This document shows, one piece after another, positions 1-11,000 of a stretch of 64,000 nt of DNA (position 1 is the first letter of the stretch; every line of letters starts with the position of its first letter). The DNA comes from Nectonema munidae (taxonomy: Eukaryota; Nematomorpha; Nectonematoida; Nectonematidae). Both the position numbers and the translations under genes were made by a program. The notes beneath the pieces are model-generated. The model made no database searches. It was not told the origin of the DNA and saw only the letters and a program-made list of their open reading frames with translations. The stretch spans positions 79,501 to 143,500 of the forward strand of contig JAUIRK010000109.1 of assembly GCA_030549495.1 (NCBI GenBank). The letters are read 5' to 3'.

Positions 1-912
1 TACAATGAGCTCAATATTTCTTTTTCTACAATGCTCTTTGATGAGTTTTGAGATATGAGCACGACAACTATCCCACATAATACATTTTCCGGATCGAATA
101 TCCACAATAGGAAATACTGCATCAATCCATTTAATCAACAATTGTGAATTTACCCATGCTTTTTCTTGCATTGCTGATAGAAGAGGTCCAGTAAGCCGCG
201 TGATATTGTAACTCTGTTTCCCTTTATGTATCAGAAGAGGTGCTGCTTTTCGCCCATTTGCCCAAAAAGCTACACATGCTGTTATTCTCATCGAAGCGAA
301 ACCAGTAGATCGAATAAGGACATGACGCTGTCCTTCAAAATCGATTGTTTGACTGCGACAATCATCAAAATATACAGATGTTTCATCCATCAATAGTGTT
401 AATTCTTCTCTAATAAATGGCTTTCGACTTTGCAGATAAACCATGTAGTCAACTGTTCTTTGAATAAGCTGATCATCTGTGAGTGTTGTCAAATTTGTCA
501 TTCGACGAAGTGAAAGTTTGAATCGTTGCATGAAAGAAGTGCACCATGTACTAGAGGCCTTAAAACCCTCAACATTGTTCTCTTGTGCCAGAACTATTGC
601 TTGAGCTCGAACAAAGTTTCTTGTGACCTTCATTTTACGAATTCGCATTTCAACAATAGTATCAAATAATATATCTTCAATTTTTCCAAGCGTCGTTGGT
701 CTTCCAGCTCCTGTACATCTCTTTTTAGAATTAGAAACTTCTTTGATTTCATCTTTTTTACGCCACCATTGGTAGTACTGTGACTCTGAATAGTTTAAAT
801 TTCTTGTTTTACAGAAATGAAGATACGCTTTATGAACACTACAATTATTTTGCTCAATGTATGTAATAACTTCTTTTTTAAATGTTACTGATATGCTTTG
901 TCGTTTCGCCAT
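1..912 (-). CDS. pogo/Tigger-type DDE transposase, 3' part beyond window
   Basis: An open frame of about 304 codons starts at the ATG at 912 and reaches the window edge without a stop. It starts MAKRQSISVTFKKEVITYIE, followed by a Psq/CENP-B-like helix-turn-helix with a YYQWWRKKD segment near residue 50. A second DNA-binding region follows (GAGRPTTLGKIEDILFD). The catalytic DDE_1 domain begins near residue 170: LLMDETSVYFDD carries the first aspartate (residue 176), then RSTGFASMRITACVAFW, and MWDSCRAHIS carries the second (residue 281). The third acidic residue lies off-window. The layout matches POGK/pogo-type transposases, which cut and paste DNA at TA sites. The frame looks intact here, so the copy may be young or domesticated. 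The superfamily is clear from the motifs; activity cannot be judged. Confidence 0.9.
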   Translation of the reverse strand, partial: MAKRQSISVTFKKEVITYIEQNNCSVHKAYLHFCKTRNLNYSESQYYQWWRKKDEIKEVSNSKKRCTGAGRPTTLGKIEDILFDTIVEMRIRKMKVTRNFVRAQAIVLAQENNVEGFKASSTWCTSFMQRFKLSLRRMTNLTTLTDDQLIQRTVDYMVYLQSRKPFIREELTLLMDETSVYFDDCRSQTIDFEGQRHVLIRSTGFASMRITACVAFWANGRKAAPLLIHKGKQSYNITRLTGPLLSAMQEKAWVNSQLLIKWIDAVFPIVDIRSGKCIMWDSCRAHISKLIKEHCRKRNIELIV

Positions 913-1385
913 TTTGGCAAAATAAAACTAAGGAAATATTAAAAAATTAAAAAAAAAAGTAAAATTGACAAGATAAAGACTTAAAAAAATTCAAACAAAC
1001 AAAATAAAAATTAAATTATTTTTGATTAATTTTCATTTTTTTTTATTAATTATAAGGGTCTATCACAGGTTCGCTTTTTACTGCTACTATTTTTATTGTA
1101 GCAGTATGCTGCTACTGCTACTAATTAAGCCACTGCTACTAATATGTAATATCCGTTAGTATATTTGCCATAGCTTAGAATGAAGTCATGCTTTTAACCG
1201 TTTGTGCTTGGTCCTTTTTGTGTGATTCATCGCTATTTTCATTGATATATTCTGTCAGTTTTACCAGGGAAAGGAAATAAATGCATGGTTGCTGTTGTCG
1301 TTAAATACACGGTAAAGCTAATTGATTTTCTTTTGGAAGGAAGAAATTAAGGTCGCTATTGACTGTGGGTCGCTTGACTGTATAT
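913..1385. other. AT-rich flank of the pogo element
   Basis: No gene is visible. Positions 1080-1136 hold a cluster of CTGCTAC / GTAGCAG heptamers in both orientations, so the segment can fold on itself. This may be the 5' subterminal region of the neighbouring pogo element, but the other end is outside the window and no terminal repeat can be matched. Confidence 0.3.
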
Positions 1386-1502
1386 CAGAACGACTACGTT
1401 TCTTTCTCAAATAGTATAAAGAAGAAATGAAGATCGTAGTGTAAAACACATAATACATCATTTCTTCTGTATACTACTTGATAAAGGAACGTAGTCGTTC
1501 TG
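1386..1502. repeat. imperfect hairpin, 44-bp inverted arms
   Basis: The left arm (1386-1429) begins CAGAACGACTACG and the right arm (1459-1502) ends CGTAGTCGTTCTG. The arms pair with only about four mismatches and are separated by 29 bases. It could be a tiny foldback MITE or a pre-miRNA-like stem; no target-site duplication was recognised. Confidence 0.7.
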
Positions 1503-1940
1503 AAATATATTGCTTGGTTCAAATAAAGTGTTCCTTTTAATATCCTATTCCTTTACGATTTTTGTATATTTTCTTACACAATGGAACAAAATATTACATT
1601 AATTTGACTCTTTCATTTACAGTAATCAATAGAGATAAACCTTTTAGGCGGTAAAATATATAGAATACTTTCCTATATAGTTATGTGCTATAAAAAAATA
1701 TTTTTCCTGCTAAGCTCTCTTTCAAAATCGCTGCTACATTACTGTCCCTTATCAAATAGTAGTTTTATGACAAAAAAAATCAAAAGTTTTGAGTTTCTAA
1801 CTCTCAATATTTGATTTTTCACAAATATTTTATTGAAATTTCGTGAGTTTAATACTTTTTTAGGGCGTCTCTAAACCTATTCCTGATACGTCAAAAATAT
1901 TAGCACTTTTCTTATTTTTCATTATTATTCGATGAGTTTT
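1503..1940. repeat. AT-rich spacer with a piece of a dispersed repeat (1617-1710)
   Basis: No gene is seen. Positions 1617-1710 (from CAGTAATCAATAGAG to the CTATAAAAAA tract) match 56,935-57,025 in the same orientation with moderate divergence. Related sequence also occurs near 49,750 and 57,390. Function unknown. Confidence 0.45.
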
Positions 1941-2325
1941 AAAAAAAGAAAGTATCATGACGATTATCTTAGATACGGATTTGCATCTCTTCAAAAGGGG
2001 GACACAAAGGTTCCTCAGTGTGTTTAAAACGCTGAGCAATGATGGAATGAGACCCTCTCGCTTAGAGCATGACTTGAAAACAACACATCCTACACTTGCC
2101 AGTGGTGGAATTTTTCAAACCAAAATGCCAATCAGTGAAGCAAGTCAATTGATCACAAGGAGTAAAAAGAGTCATGGTATTGGAGAATCTTTGATAAAAC
2201 CATCCTTACTTCCTTCATTTGAACTCGTTTTAGGAAAAAAAGTTCAAAAATGCTTTCTCATATTTCTTTATCAAACGACACAATCAAAGGAAGGATTGGT
2301 GATGTTATAAAGTTTAACAGAGATA
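1941..2325 (+). pseudogene. ZBED5-like hAT transposase fragment (BED finger and start of core)
   Basis: Two adjacent reading frames resemble the amino-terminal part of hAT transposases related to ZBED5/FAM200. The first reads KYHDDYLRYGFASLQKGDTK up to about 2029. The second (to 2310) has MRPSRLEHDLKTTHPTLASG, typical of a BED-finger histidine part, and later SKKSHGIGESLIKPSLLPSF and ELVLGKKVQK. The frames are offset, and another offset comes just after 2240, so this is a dead fragment. No terminal repeats were found. A carboxy-terminal piece of the same type lies at 32.2-32.9 kb and may derive from a related copy. Confidence 0.75.
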
Positions 2326-3396
2326 ATAATATTTTTTGATATTTAATATCTGGGAAAAATTTGTAGGTGGTAGGGCATATAAAAATAATGGAGATATAGG
2401 GGAGGTGTGGTAAGAAAAAGGTTAAGAAACACGGTGCTAGAGCCTCGATTAAACAAGTAAGCAAAAAGTTGTTTATAAAAGTTTTAACTAGAGAACTTTG
2501 CAAACAATCTATATTGATTCTCTCGAATGTGTGAAATATTTCTTGACCATGTTCAACTCAACACATTATAAAATGTAGTTTTGTAACAAAGACATTAATT
2601 TTGTAATGTTCTACTTGTCATGATAATATGTAATGTTGATCTATCTGTTTTTGTTTATTTCAAAGTTACTTTTATATTTATCGGTGTTAAACTTTTTCCT
2701 TCTATTTTGTGTTGTCATAACATATGGTTGACTTTAATTGATTGTAAATAAATATTTTCTATAGAAATTTTGTACAAAGCAAATGGTATCATTATCTGAT
2801 GAGTATAAAGTATGGGGTGAGGGAGAGAGAGTAATGTAGCAACTTGTTCGGCATCGTGCAGGAAGGCTTACCCTATAAGGACTTTTAGTCTCTTGTGAGT
2901 TGAAAACATGCTGCTATTTCAGTTTATATGAAATGAACTGATTTTCAAAATGAGCATCAACAACACTATCTTCATCGGGTCACCACTAAGCCATAAATTC
3001 ACGTTATATCATTTTTTTAATTATCTTCGTATTTTTTCACAATATTAATCTTTTCTATATAAAATATATATATATATTACTCCAATGAAAGGTTTCATTG
3101 ATTTTTTTATATTCAGTCTACAAAGTTTTACATTTTATAGAAGGAGTTAGTATTTTTTTATTTAATATTTCTTTTTTTCTTTTTATGGGTTCCCGTTTGA
3201 CCTATAAAGTGTTTTTTGTTGTCAACTTTTTCAAAAACCTATTTTGACTTTATATGAAAATTGTGAAAGCATTCTTTACAAAATTCTTTTTCATAGAATT
3301 GTAGCCTCACGAAACATTTAACCTGCTTCACATCACTTTCCGTTTTACTTTTCTATAAGTGCACGACCCAATAATTCAACGCATCACACACACATG
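2326..3396. other. AT-rich spacer, nothing recognised
   Basis: Both strands were read; stops are frequent and no motif, RNA gene or clear repeat was seen beyond a short AT dinucleotide run near 3067-3078. Confidence 0.5.
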
Positions 3397-3568
3397 TATA
3401 TAAACTAATGACACAGCACAACGATCAGAACCCAATCACTTCATCAAAGAAAACAACCAAGAGGAGAAACCTTTCCGAGATCTTCACCAACTCCCAAAGC
3501 TACCAATCAGCTAAAAAAATTACTCAAATAAAATTTTCAATTATAAAAATAGTATCATCAATAAAAAG
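3397..3568 (+). promoter_or_regulatory. candidate TATA-initiator core promoter with leader exon
   Basis: TATATAAA lies at 3397-3404. A TCAGAA initiator-like site lies at 3425-3430, so its central A is 30 bases from the first T of the box, the textbook spacing for animal promoters. The following 142 bases (3427-3568) are CAA/ACC-rich, unlike the surrounding AT-rich DNA. They contain no ATG and end at a plausible splice donor (AAAAG then GTGATG at 3569). This fits a 5' leader. It lies upstream of the ANKRD11/12-type exons on the same strand, so it could be an internal promoter, but nothing else links them. Confidence 0.35.
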
Positions 3569-3749
3569 GTGATGAAATTTAAAAAGATTTCATTATTGTT
3601 TCAATTTTAGTTGCATATTTAATGAGAAAATCAAGTTAAAAAATTGAATCGACAAAAAGCCCAAGAGTGGCTGCATGAAGAGATTTATATCTACTGAAAG
3701 ATTTGTTATTGTTGCAAAACTTAAATTCTAAATGTATCTTTATTTCTAG

Positions 3750-4874
3750 TAGTGATGCGATGATACCAAAGTTTTGTTCGATTTTCTTATGTGTAGAGTT
3801 AAAAATTTATTTTAATTATTTTATGTGTTTGGATTTGGAACATCAATAAATCGACTTAGATAAAATTTAAAATTGTTTTATTTAAATTTTAAAATAGGTA
3901 TAAAAATTTAACTCTTTTAAATACAGTAAAACCTCGTTATCTCGAATTTGAAGGGGCCAAACAAAAACTTCGAGATATCCAGGTGTTCGAGATATCCAAA
4001 ATATCAAGAAAAACTATTATCAAGTCCATTTTTTGAAAAATAAATATCGACCGGTATGTTTTTTGTCTGCTTGTTAGATCTAAAGTAACTCTGCTAAAAT
4101 AAACAGATCCTGATATCTTTTTAAAGTGCATTTTATTTTAAATCAACGTCAGTAAGTCGGACTCAAAGAGACAGAACGTCCAAAAAATGGTAGATGATTT
4201 GATAAATGCATAAAAAATTATGGAAATCCATGATCATCGTATGCCTAGTTTTACATCACTTCTTTAAGCAGCTTTGATGATGTTGACATATTACTTTCAT
4301 TAAGATTTTCATTGCAAACTTAATTTATTCAAGAAAAAATATGACAACAATTGTGTCATAAATAAAATTTTAAACACTGAAATTAATTGGGGAGAAGAGC
4401 AAAATGCGTTTTTGCCCCCTAGGAAAACATTAGGTGGAGGGGAGAGGGAAAGGGTCACTGATATATTGCTGCAATATTGCTAGAGAACATTTATTTTTTA
4501 TTATTTTGTGTTTTGTTGTAAATGATTATTTACGTATGTAAAAAGTTGGAGATAAACATAGTAAATGTGATGCTTGTAACAATAAAATACTTCGAGATAT
4601 GCGGGTTATTCAAGATATCAGAGTTCGAGATATCCAAACTTATTTACATGTAATGTATAGGGAAAAAAGTTCGTACCATAAAAGAACTTCGAGATAACCG
4701 ATACTTCGAGATATCACATGTTCGAGATATCGAAGTTTCACTGTATTGCTAAAAATAAAATAAATCGGGATTGCTGTGTCGTAACGCACAAATGAAATTT
4801 TGCCATGCGATCCAATTCCGATATTTTAAAAAATACGATCCCTGATTCCGATGCGGGTAATCATCCCATCAGTG
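3750..4874. mobile_element. non-autonomous hAT element, split by a pogo-like MITE
   Basis: The left end is TAGTGATGCGATGATACC and the right end, read inward on the other strand, is CACTGATGGGATGATTACC. Flanking 8-mers are ATTTCTAG (3742-3749) and ACCTCTAG (4875-4882), a 6/8 match as expected for an old hAT target duplication. About 300 bases of its own sequence remain, with no coding region. The element ends only about 40 bases before a host exon. Confidence 0.55.
3924..4743. mobile_element. pogo/Tigger-like MITE, 820 bp
   Basis: It is flanked by TA on both sides (3922-3923 and 4744-4745). The ends are CAGTAAAACCTCGTTATC and, inverted, CAGTGAAACTTCGATATC. Both subterminal regions carry several direct and inverted copies of TTCGAGATATC (for example 3968-4000 and 4590-4735), probable transposase-binding repeats. 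There is no coding capacity. CAGT ends with TA duplication are typical of Tc1/mariner-pogo elements. It lies inside the hAT relic and is therefore younger than it. Confidence 0.8.
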
Positions 4875-4915
4875 ACCTCTAGCGATATTTATAATGACGT
4901 GCTTTTGAATTATAG

Positions 4916-5073
4916 ATTTTGAAGAGTCTTCTTTGAATGAGCTAAAAACAAATTTTAGCATTTTGCATGAAGAGAAGAACACACCCCTTTCTGCGTACAG
5001 TGATAATCTTGAAAGCAATTTGAAAAAAGTTCCGCCTCTAAAAATTGTTTTCCCGAATAAAAGTCAAGCAAAG
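4916..5073 (+). CDS. ANKRD11/12-like: ANKRD11/12-like, exon a
   Basis: The acceptor TTATAG ends at 4915 and the donor GTATTT begins at 5074. The exon starts with the last two bases of a codon and ends on a whole codon. It encodes FEESSLNELKTNFSI at the start and ends with KVPPLKIVFPNKSQAK, a proline/hydrophobic motif that I associate with this family. The pyrimidine tract is weak, and a hAT end lies about 40 bases upstream. It is less certain than the last three exons. Confidence 0.6.
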
Positions 5074-8000
5074 GTATTTATATTTTCTTACAACAACGAG
5101 ATTTCACAGTGTATAGAGGACGGCGAATTTATGAAAGAAGGTGTGTTGTTGAGGCTTCACTGCAAACTCTGTTTTGCGAGTTGGATATAGTTTATATTTT
5201 GAAGAATAAGTTTTTCAATGCCTAAATTAGTATCTATATTTTTTAATTTATTATTTTGAGTTTTTTTCATAACCAGTCTGCTGAACGCGGGTAGACAACT
5301 TATTTTTGTCATTTCCAATCTGTATACTACGGTGGAATGATATATTTGTAAATTAATCAAATAATAAAAATAAAATTCTGTAAAAAATCAACAGACAATG
5401 TTCAATGATGTTACAAAAGTTAAAAATGATCGTTCAGACAAGGTTCAACTTTCAGTTCATATTTTGCTAGATGTAAGATTTGATATACCTACGGTTGCCA
5501 GATTACAAGATTTGAAATCCGGGACACTCTTGTAATTTCTCACTTGTATGTAGAGATAATTATCACAAACATAAAGAAAGAACTTTAATGACGTATAAAG
5601 AAAACAAAAGGTAAATAATTTGGAAGATTCATATCAGACAAATAATACCAAAAGAAAAATAAAAGAGAAATATATGGGGTATTTTTTAATATGGGAGTCA
5701 TGCAAAACATTAGGGTTTGTAAACTAGTTTTTTTATATACAGTTAATGATGGAACACATTTTTAAACCCTTCGTGTAGGCTGAAAATTACACTATGAGCA
5801 TGCTTGTCAAAAAATACATGTGGTAATTTTAAACTTCCAACTCGCAAGAAACATAAGGTTTTACAAATTCATTCATCTACAGTAGTTTTCTTTCAGTAAC
5901 ACAAAGATATAATTGCATCTCAATACTTTAGAAAAGTTGAGTTTAAATGTTGATAAGTTTTATGAAGAAATCCCTTGTTAGGGCTGTGAATGTATGGTCT
6001 TGTTAACAGAAAGCTTTTATGGTTTAAAACTAATCTAAAATCCTAAGGTTTGTAAAAGCTTTATTTAGTTAGGTTAGTTTTGTTTTTCTATAATAGGGCC
6101 TTTTAACTAACCATCAAAAAAAACGATTCCCATATAAAAAATACCCCATATATGGCTTTTTCAAAAAAAGACATTTTGTGCAAATTTGAGAATAATAAAG
6201 GAGCCCGTTAAAATCATCACAACCCTTTCTTTCTTAGAGATATGGATAAAAGAAAAAAAAAAATAAAAAAAAAATAAAAATTTTTTTTTTTTTTTAAAAA
6301 AAGCCTACAGACCCCACATCCAACTTGTTCCTCTCATGAGTCCATTGGATATTCATGCGTGAGAATACACGCTCAATATTAGCATTATGAGCTGGAATGC
6401 TAAATAAGTACTGGCACAAAATTAACATCTCAGAATATTGTTCTTGAAATTCCATCATGTGAAGGATACAACTCCATCTTTCATGGCATAGCTTAGTCTT
6501 CCATTCATCAGGTTTGATCTCCATCTGTTTAACAAGCAGTTTTTTAAATGCTGACCACTGACAAAAACATGTTGCCGTCAATTTTTATGCCCTTGTTTTT
6601 TAACATTAGACAAACGATTGTACGTGTCCCCATGCTGGAAGAGTATCTAATAACATTCATGAAAAACTCTCAAAACGTTCTAAAAATGAAACCCATTTCT
6701 TAAGATAGTCATGGCAAGTGACGTAGTAGTTATCCACTTCAAGCTGGAATTTCTTCTTCTCCTGAGATGTGACATTATCATTGTTAAGGCAACCCTTAAC
6801 ACTTTTTTAGGCAGCCAAGAACTCCAATAACGCTGTCTCTTTTCTCTCTTTTCTATCTTCATAATTCTGCTGCTAAAAACATACTCAAGGCTGCGAATAA
6901 AATACAAGTAAGCTTCGCTCAGAGGATTGTCAAAAAAATCTAAAAGAATTTTGGGGGCCTTTTCTTCAGAAGCAAAGAAGGATTTAAGTGCTTCAAATAA
7001 CCTTAGGATTCTCTCAGCCAACGAGTTTTAGAATGTGAGAGAACTGAGGCATACTGAACACCAACAAACTCGCAGAAATCTCTTAGCTTCTCAGTTCGAA
7101 CAGTATAAATACTGAAGTATGAAACAACTTAAAAACAATTACTTCAACATCAACAGAAAGAACATTAGCCGCGGTATGAACAGCATTGTGCAGAATATGG
7201 GATGGACATCCAACACCTTGCATTGATTCATTCATGCTTTCCTTTAATTTTGAAAAGTCATTATTTGTGCCTTTGCGTAAACACCAACCAAAATTAGTAT
7301 TAATGTTATCTCCACAAAAAGCTTTACATTTCTTCATATCTAGTTCTAACTCAATAAGGCTCTCTCTGCAGAAGTTTGTTATAGTTTCCAGGGTCTCATT
7401 TGGAAGGAATTTTACTCATAACAACTTTATCAGGAAGCTAGGATATCATTCTTCCCACCATGTTCAATATTGAAAGTGCAGTGACATAAACAACAGTTTG
7501 TTTCAAGACAGCTTGTTTGCTAAATGTCCATTCGCTGGAATATTCATCACGAAATTTACACTTACGTTTTGGCATCTTGGAAGTTGAAAAAGAAGTAGGC
7601 GGTGGGAAATAGTAATAACACACTTTAGTTAATGAAAGAAAAACACTCCAACAGTGACGCCAACGGTGCAGGGAAAATCTGAATGATAGAAAGGAAAGTA
7701 GAAGTACTCACTAGAAAACATTAACACTGCGATTAAAAACAGGAACAACAAAACATATATATATAAGGCAAATAAATTTAAAAAATTAAATAAAGTCAAC
7801 TAAAAACTAAAACTTTTCAAACATACACAGACACACACCTATACAAACATACACAACATACAGAGAAAAACAAGCAGCTAAGGGTAAAAAATTAAGATTA
7901 AGATATGGTGGATTGTCCCTCAAGAAAAAGATGCAGCTATGAATTATAATCACATACAAAGTTTCAACGAATAATCTTTTTAAGGTGTTAAATATAATAT

Positions 8001-11000
8001 TATTATGGTGAACTAAAATCGAGACAATAAGGGTGTCCCAGAAGTGTCAATACAGGACAGTGGACAAAATGATAAAATTCGGAACATGTCCCGGAAAAAC
8101 AGGACGTCTGGCAACCCTAGATATACCTCATTCCAAAAGACGATGTTACAAAAGTTATTTCCTATATTTTTGCAATTTGTCCGATTTTAAATAATATATT
8201 TGTCAATTAATCAATTAATAATCAAAATAAAATACTGTAAATCATTTTCGATTATTGGGCGATAACCGCCTTTCTTAAAATGAAGTCTCGTTTTATTACT
8301 TTTGTTTGCCTTCCAGTTTATTCAAAAAAGTCCTTTTTGTAAACAGCAATAATATATTACAAATTTTATGTGATACGAATTACCTTTAAAGTCCAACTTC
8401 GTTAAAAATAACCACGCAGCTAAGATGATTCTTTTTAAAAGCCGCCCTCTACTAAAATTTTTAAAGCAATTTCATTTTTTTGTTTTGAAAAAGTCATCTC
8501 TAACATGTTTTGATCTCTTCCAAAACCTTAAGGGGTTGCGCACGGGAGAAAAAGCATCATAATTTTGAGTGAATTTCTTGCGAAACCTCAAAACGATGAA
8601 GTCGTCCGACAACGCTCAATAATTGTATTCTCTATAATTAATTATATACTACTATACCTGAATACTAGGTATATGCAGGCTAGTATACTACTAAATATAG
8701 CACATACCTAGAATTTCCTTGGTATTTAGTTTGATCATTTTTTAAAATAGGGTTTGCTCCTTGTGCGATCTGTTGTAATAACAATACGGAGACAATTGCT
8801 GTGTTTTTGAATAATAATTGTATTATACATTGCTACAATATAGCTTGCTTTTGCAGTGTATTTAATTCGATACTTTTTATAATAACGTTTCTTGCGTGTT
8901 TGATTTGATACAATAATAATGATGGGGAGACAACTGGGCATAAACCCTAGTGCCATTCCTAAGGGATGAAAAATCGCTCTTTTATTATAGTGGATTATAA
9001 CAACGTAATAGAGTGATCAACATTACTTCATCAAGTTTGACTAAAAATATTATTAACCTCATTTTTATAAGTAATGTATTAAAGTTTTCTTTATGCCACA
9101 AATTTGAATAAAAATACATTATGTTAACAAAGTTCACAACTTGCTTTACGTTTTGCATCGCTTTTCAAGAGCACAATGATTTTACCCCCTTTTCTCCCAA
9201 TTTTTATTATATCAAATCAAACACTGAATACGAAAATCTAGGCATATGGTAGTAATACGTAATTGAATATAGCTTCAGCCTTTTGAGGTTTTGGAAGATA
9301 TATAATATAATATATGTATATATATTTGAAAAGAACGAGCCCAGCAGTGATGATAAAGTAGAGGATGACCAAAGCAATTCTCTTTCTCCACTCCACCCTG
9401 AAGAATTGCAGTGTGTTAGGAGAGATTTAATTCGCTCTTCTTCTCCCTCAACTGAAAGCGCTCTTGACACTCTTACTACCTCTCCTTCTCCTTCAAAACT
9501 TCAGTCCACAGACGATGCTAAATGTTAGCAATCTTTTTTGAATTGTTCAGGAGGTATACAGTTGCCATTTTTAGGCGCTAGTGTTGGCATTAAACGCAGA
9601 AGCAGTTCCCTCTCAAGTGATAAAGAAAATGGCAACGCAAGCCAAGAAAGTATAGCCAACTCCGCTCCCGCGCTTTCAAGAGTTGACTCTTCTCTTTCCC
9701 TTTACTCGTCATCCCCTAACTCGGCTCCTAGCCCTTGTGTATTCAAATGCCAAAGGGTTACTCGTAGCCAAAAGAATGCCGCCTTAACTTTGGCCACACC
9801 CTCAACATCTTCCTCCCCCCATGAAGCATCAATTGCCTTAACCAAGTCTGGCGATGATACTTCAGCTTGTCTAAGCATTAACGAAACCTCTCGACCCTCT
9901 CTACATCAATCAGCTTCTTCTTCTATAACGTTATCTCATTCTTCACTCCCTATTTCTTCAAACACTATTTCATCGGGTTCAGATCCTATCAGTAATACTA
10001 ATTTCCCAAAAAAAGACAATCTTGTAATTGATCCAAAAACTCAATCAAAGAATAAGGTTTCCACTTACATATTTTTTACTTCTATATATATATATATATG
10101 TGTGTAAGTGTATATAAGGTAACCCTTCACTATCCCGGCTATGAATTTTTATTTTTTGAGATCCATTGATCATATCATTAAAAGGTTATACTTCAGACTA
10201 GATAGGGACTCTTCTTGACCGATACCTCTTCATCTTGGATCAAGATGTCATCAAACTCCGAAGACAAAATACGTTAGTAACTTTTTTGCCTAATACTTTC
10301 CAACTATGTTCTCAACATCGCTTGGTCATTAGCCGCGTCCCAAATTACTTTGCAATTGATTCAATATATGAATATATATCTATATAATATATGAATTTAG
10401 AACACCTGCATGCGAAAATAGAATCTAGAAAATAGCCCAAGCAAAATTTTGTACAATAAAAATCGCTATTTTGGAGTTTCTATTTACACTTAAATTATAG
10501 TGGTTTTTTACTATTTTAAACCTCTATTTTGCATGATATCTTAGTTTATATGAACTTAATTTTTTTAGAGATTGATATAGATAGTATATATTTCATTTTT
10601 CCTTTGAACGTAAACTTTTTTAGTTTCTTGTATACCCTGATTCTTTGGCTGTTGAATATTTTAGAAAATTCATTGAAAAACATGCATACTTATCAATTTT
10701 TAAAAATGTATCCTATAGGCCTCTTAGTGGTAAGTTAGTCTATACATATTTCTTCCTTTTCTCTGGGCGTCGATATCGCCCACGTTTCGTTTTTTTCCAG
10801 ACTTCACTTGGTGCATCCTTCTAAGATGCGTAGTTTCCTGTGCACCGTAGCGATCCTTTCAACCCTTTCTGCGTTGCGCATCCTCTATCTCTTTCAATGG
10901 CCTTTTTTCATTTTTCCCACATTGTTGTGCACTCAGGGGGGGGGGGGGGGTTCAATATGGGAAAATACAGGCCCATCGGGTACTGGATTGAAAAAGTTTC

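Noticed and set aside
3937-4131. 64-codon minus-strand open frame inside the pogo-like MITE
   Set aside because: Composed of terminal-repeat sequence and AT-rich DNA; no protein motif; non-autonomous element.
8735-8956. 73-codon minus-strand open frame rich in Lys/Tyr/Ile
   Set aside because: Composition follows AT-rich DNA; no splice or family support within the host intron.
10663-10730. Possible extra ANKRD11/12-like exon between good TTTTAG and GTAAGT sites
   Set aside because: Its length (65 bases) would shift the frame between exons c and d, which already join in phase.
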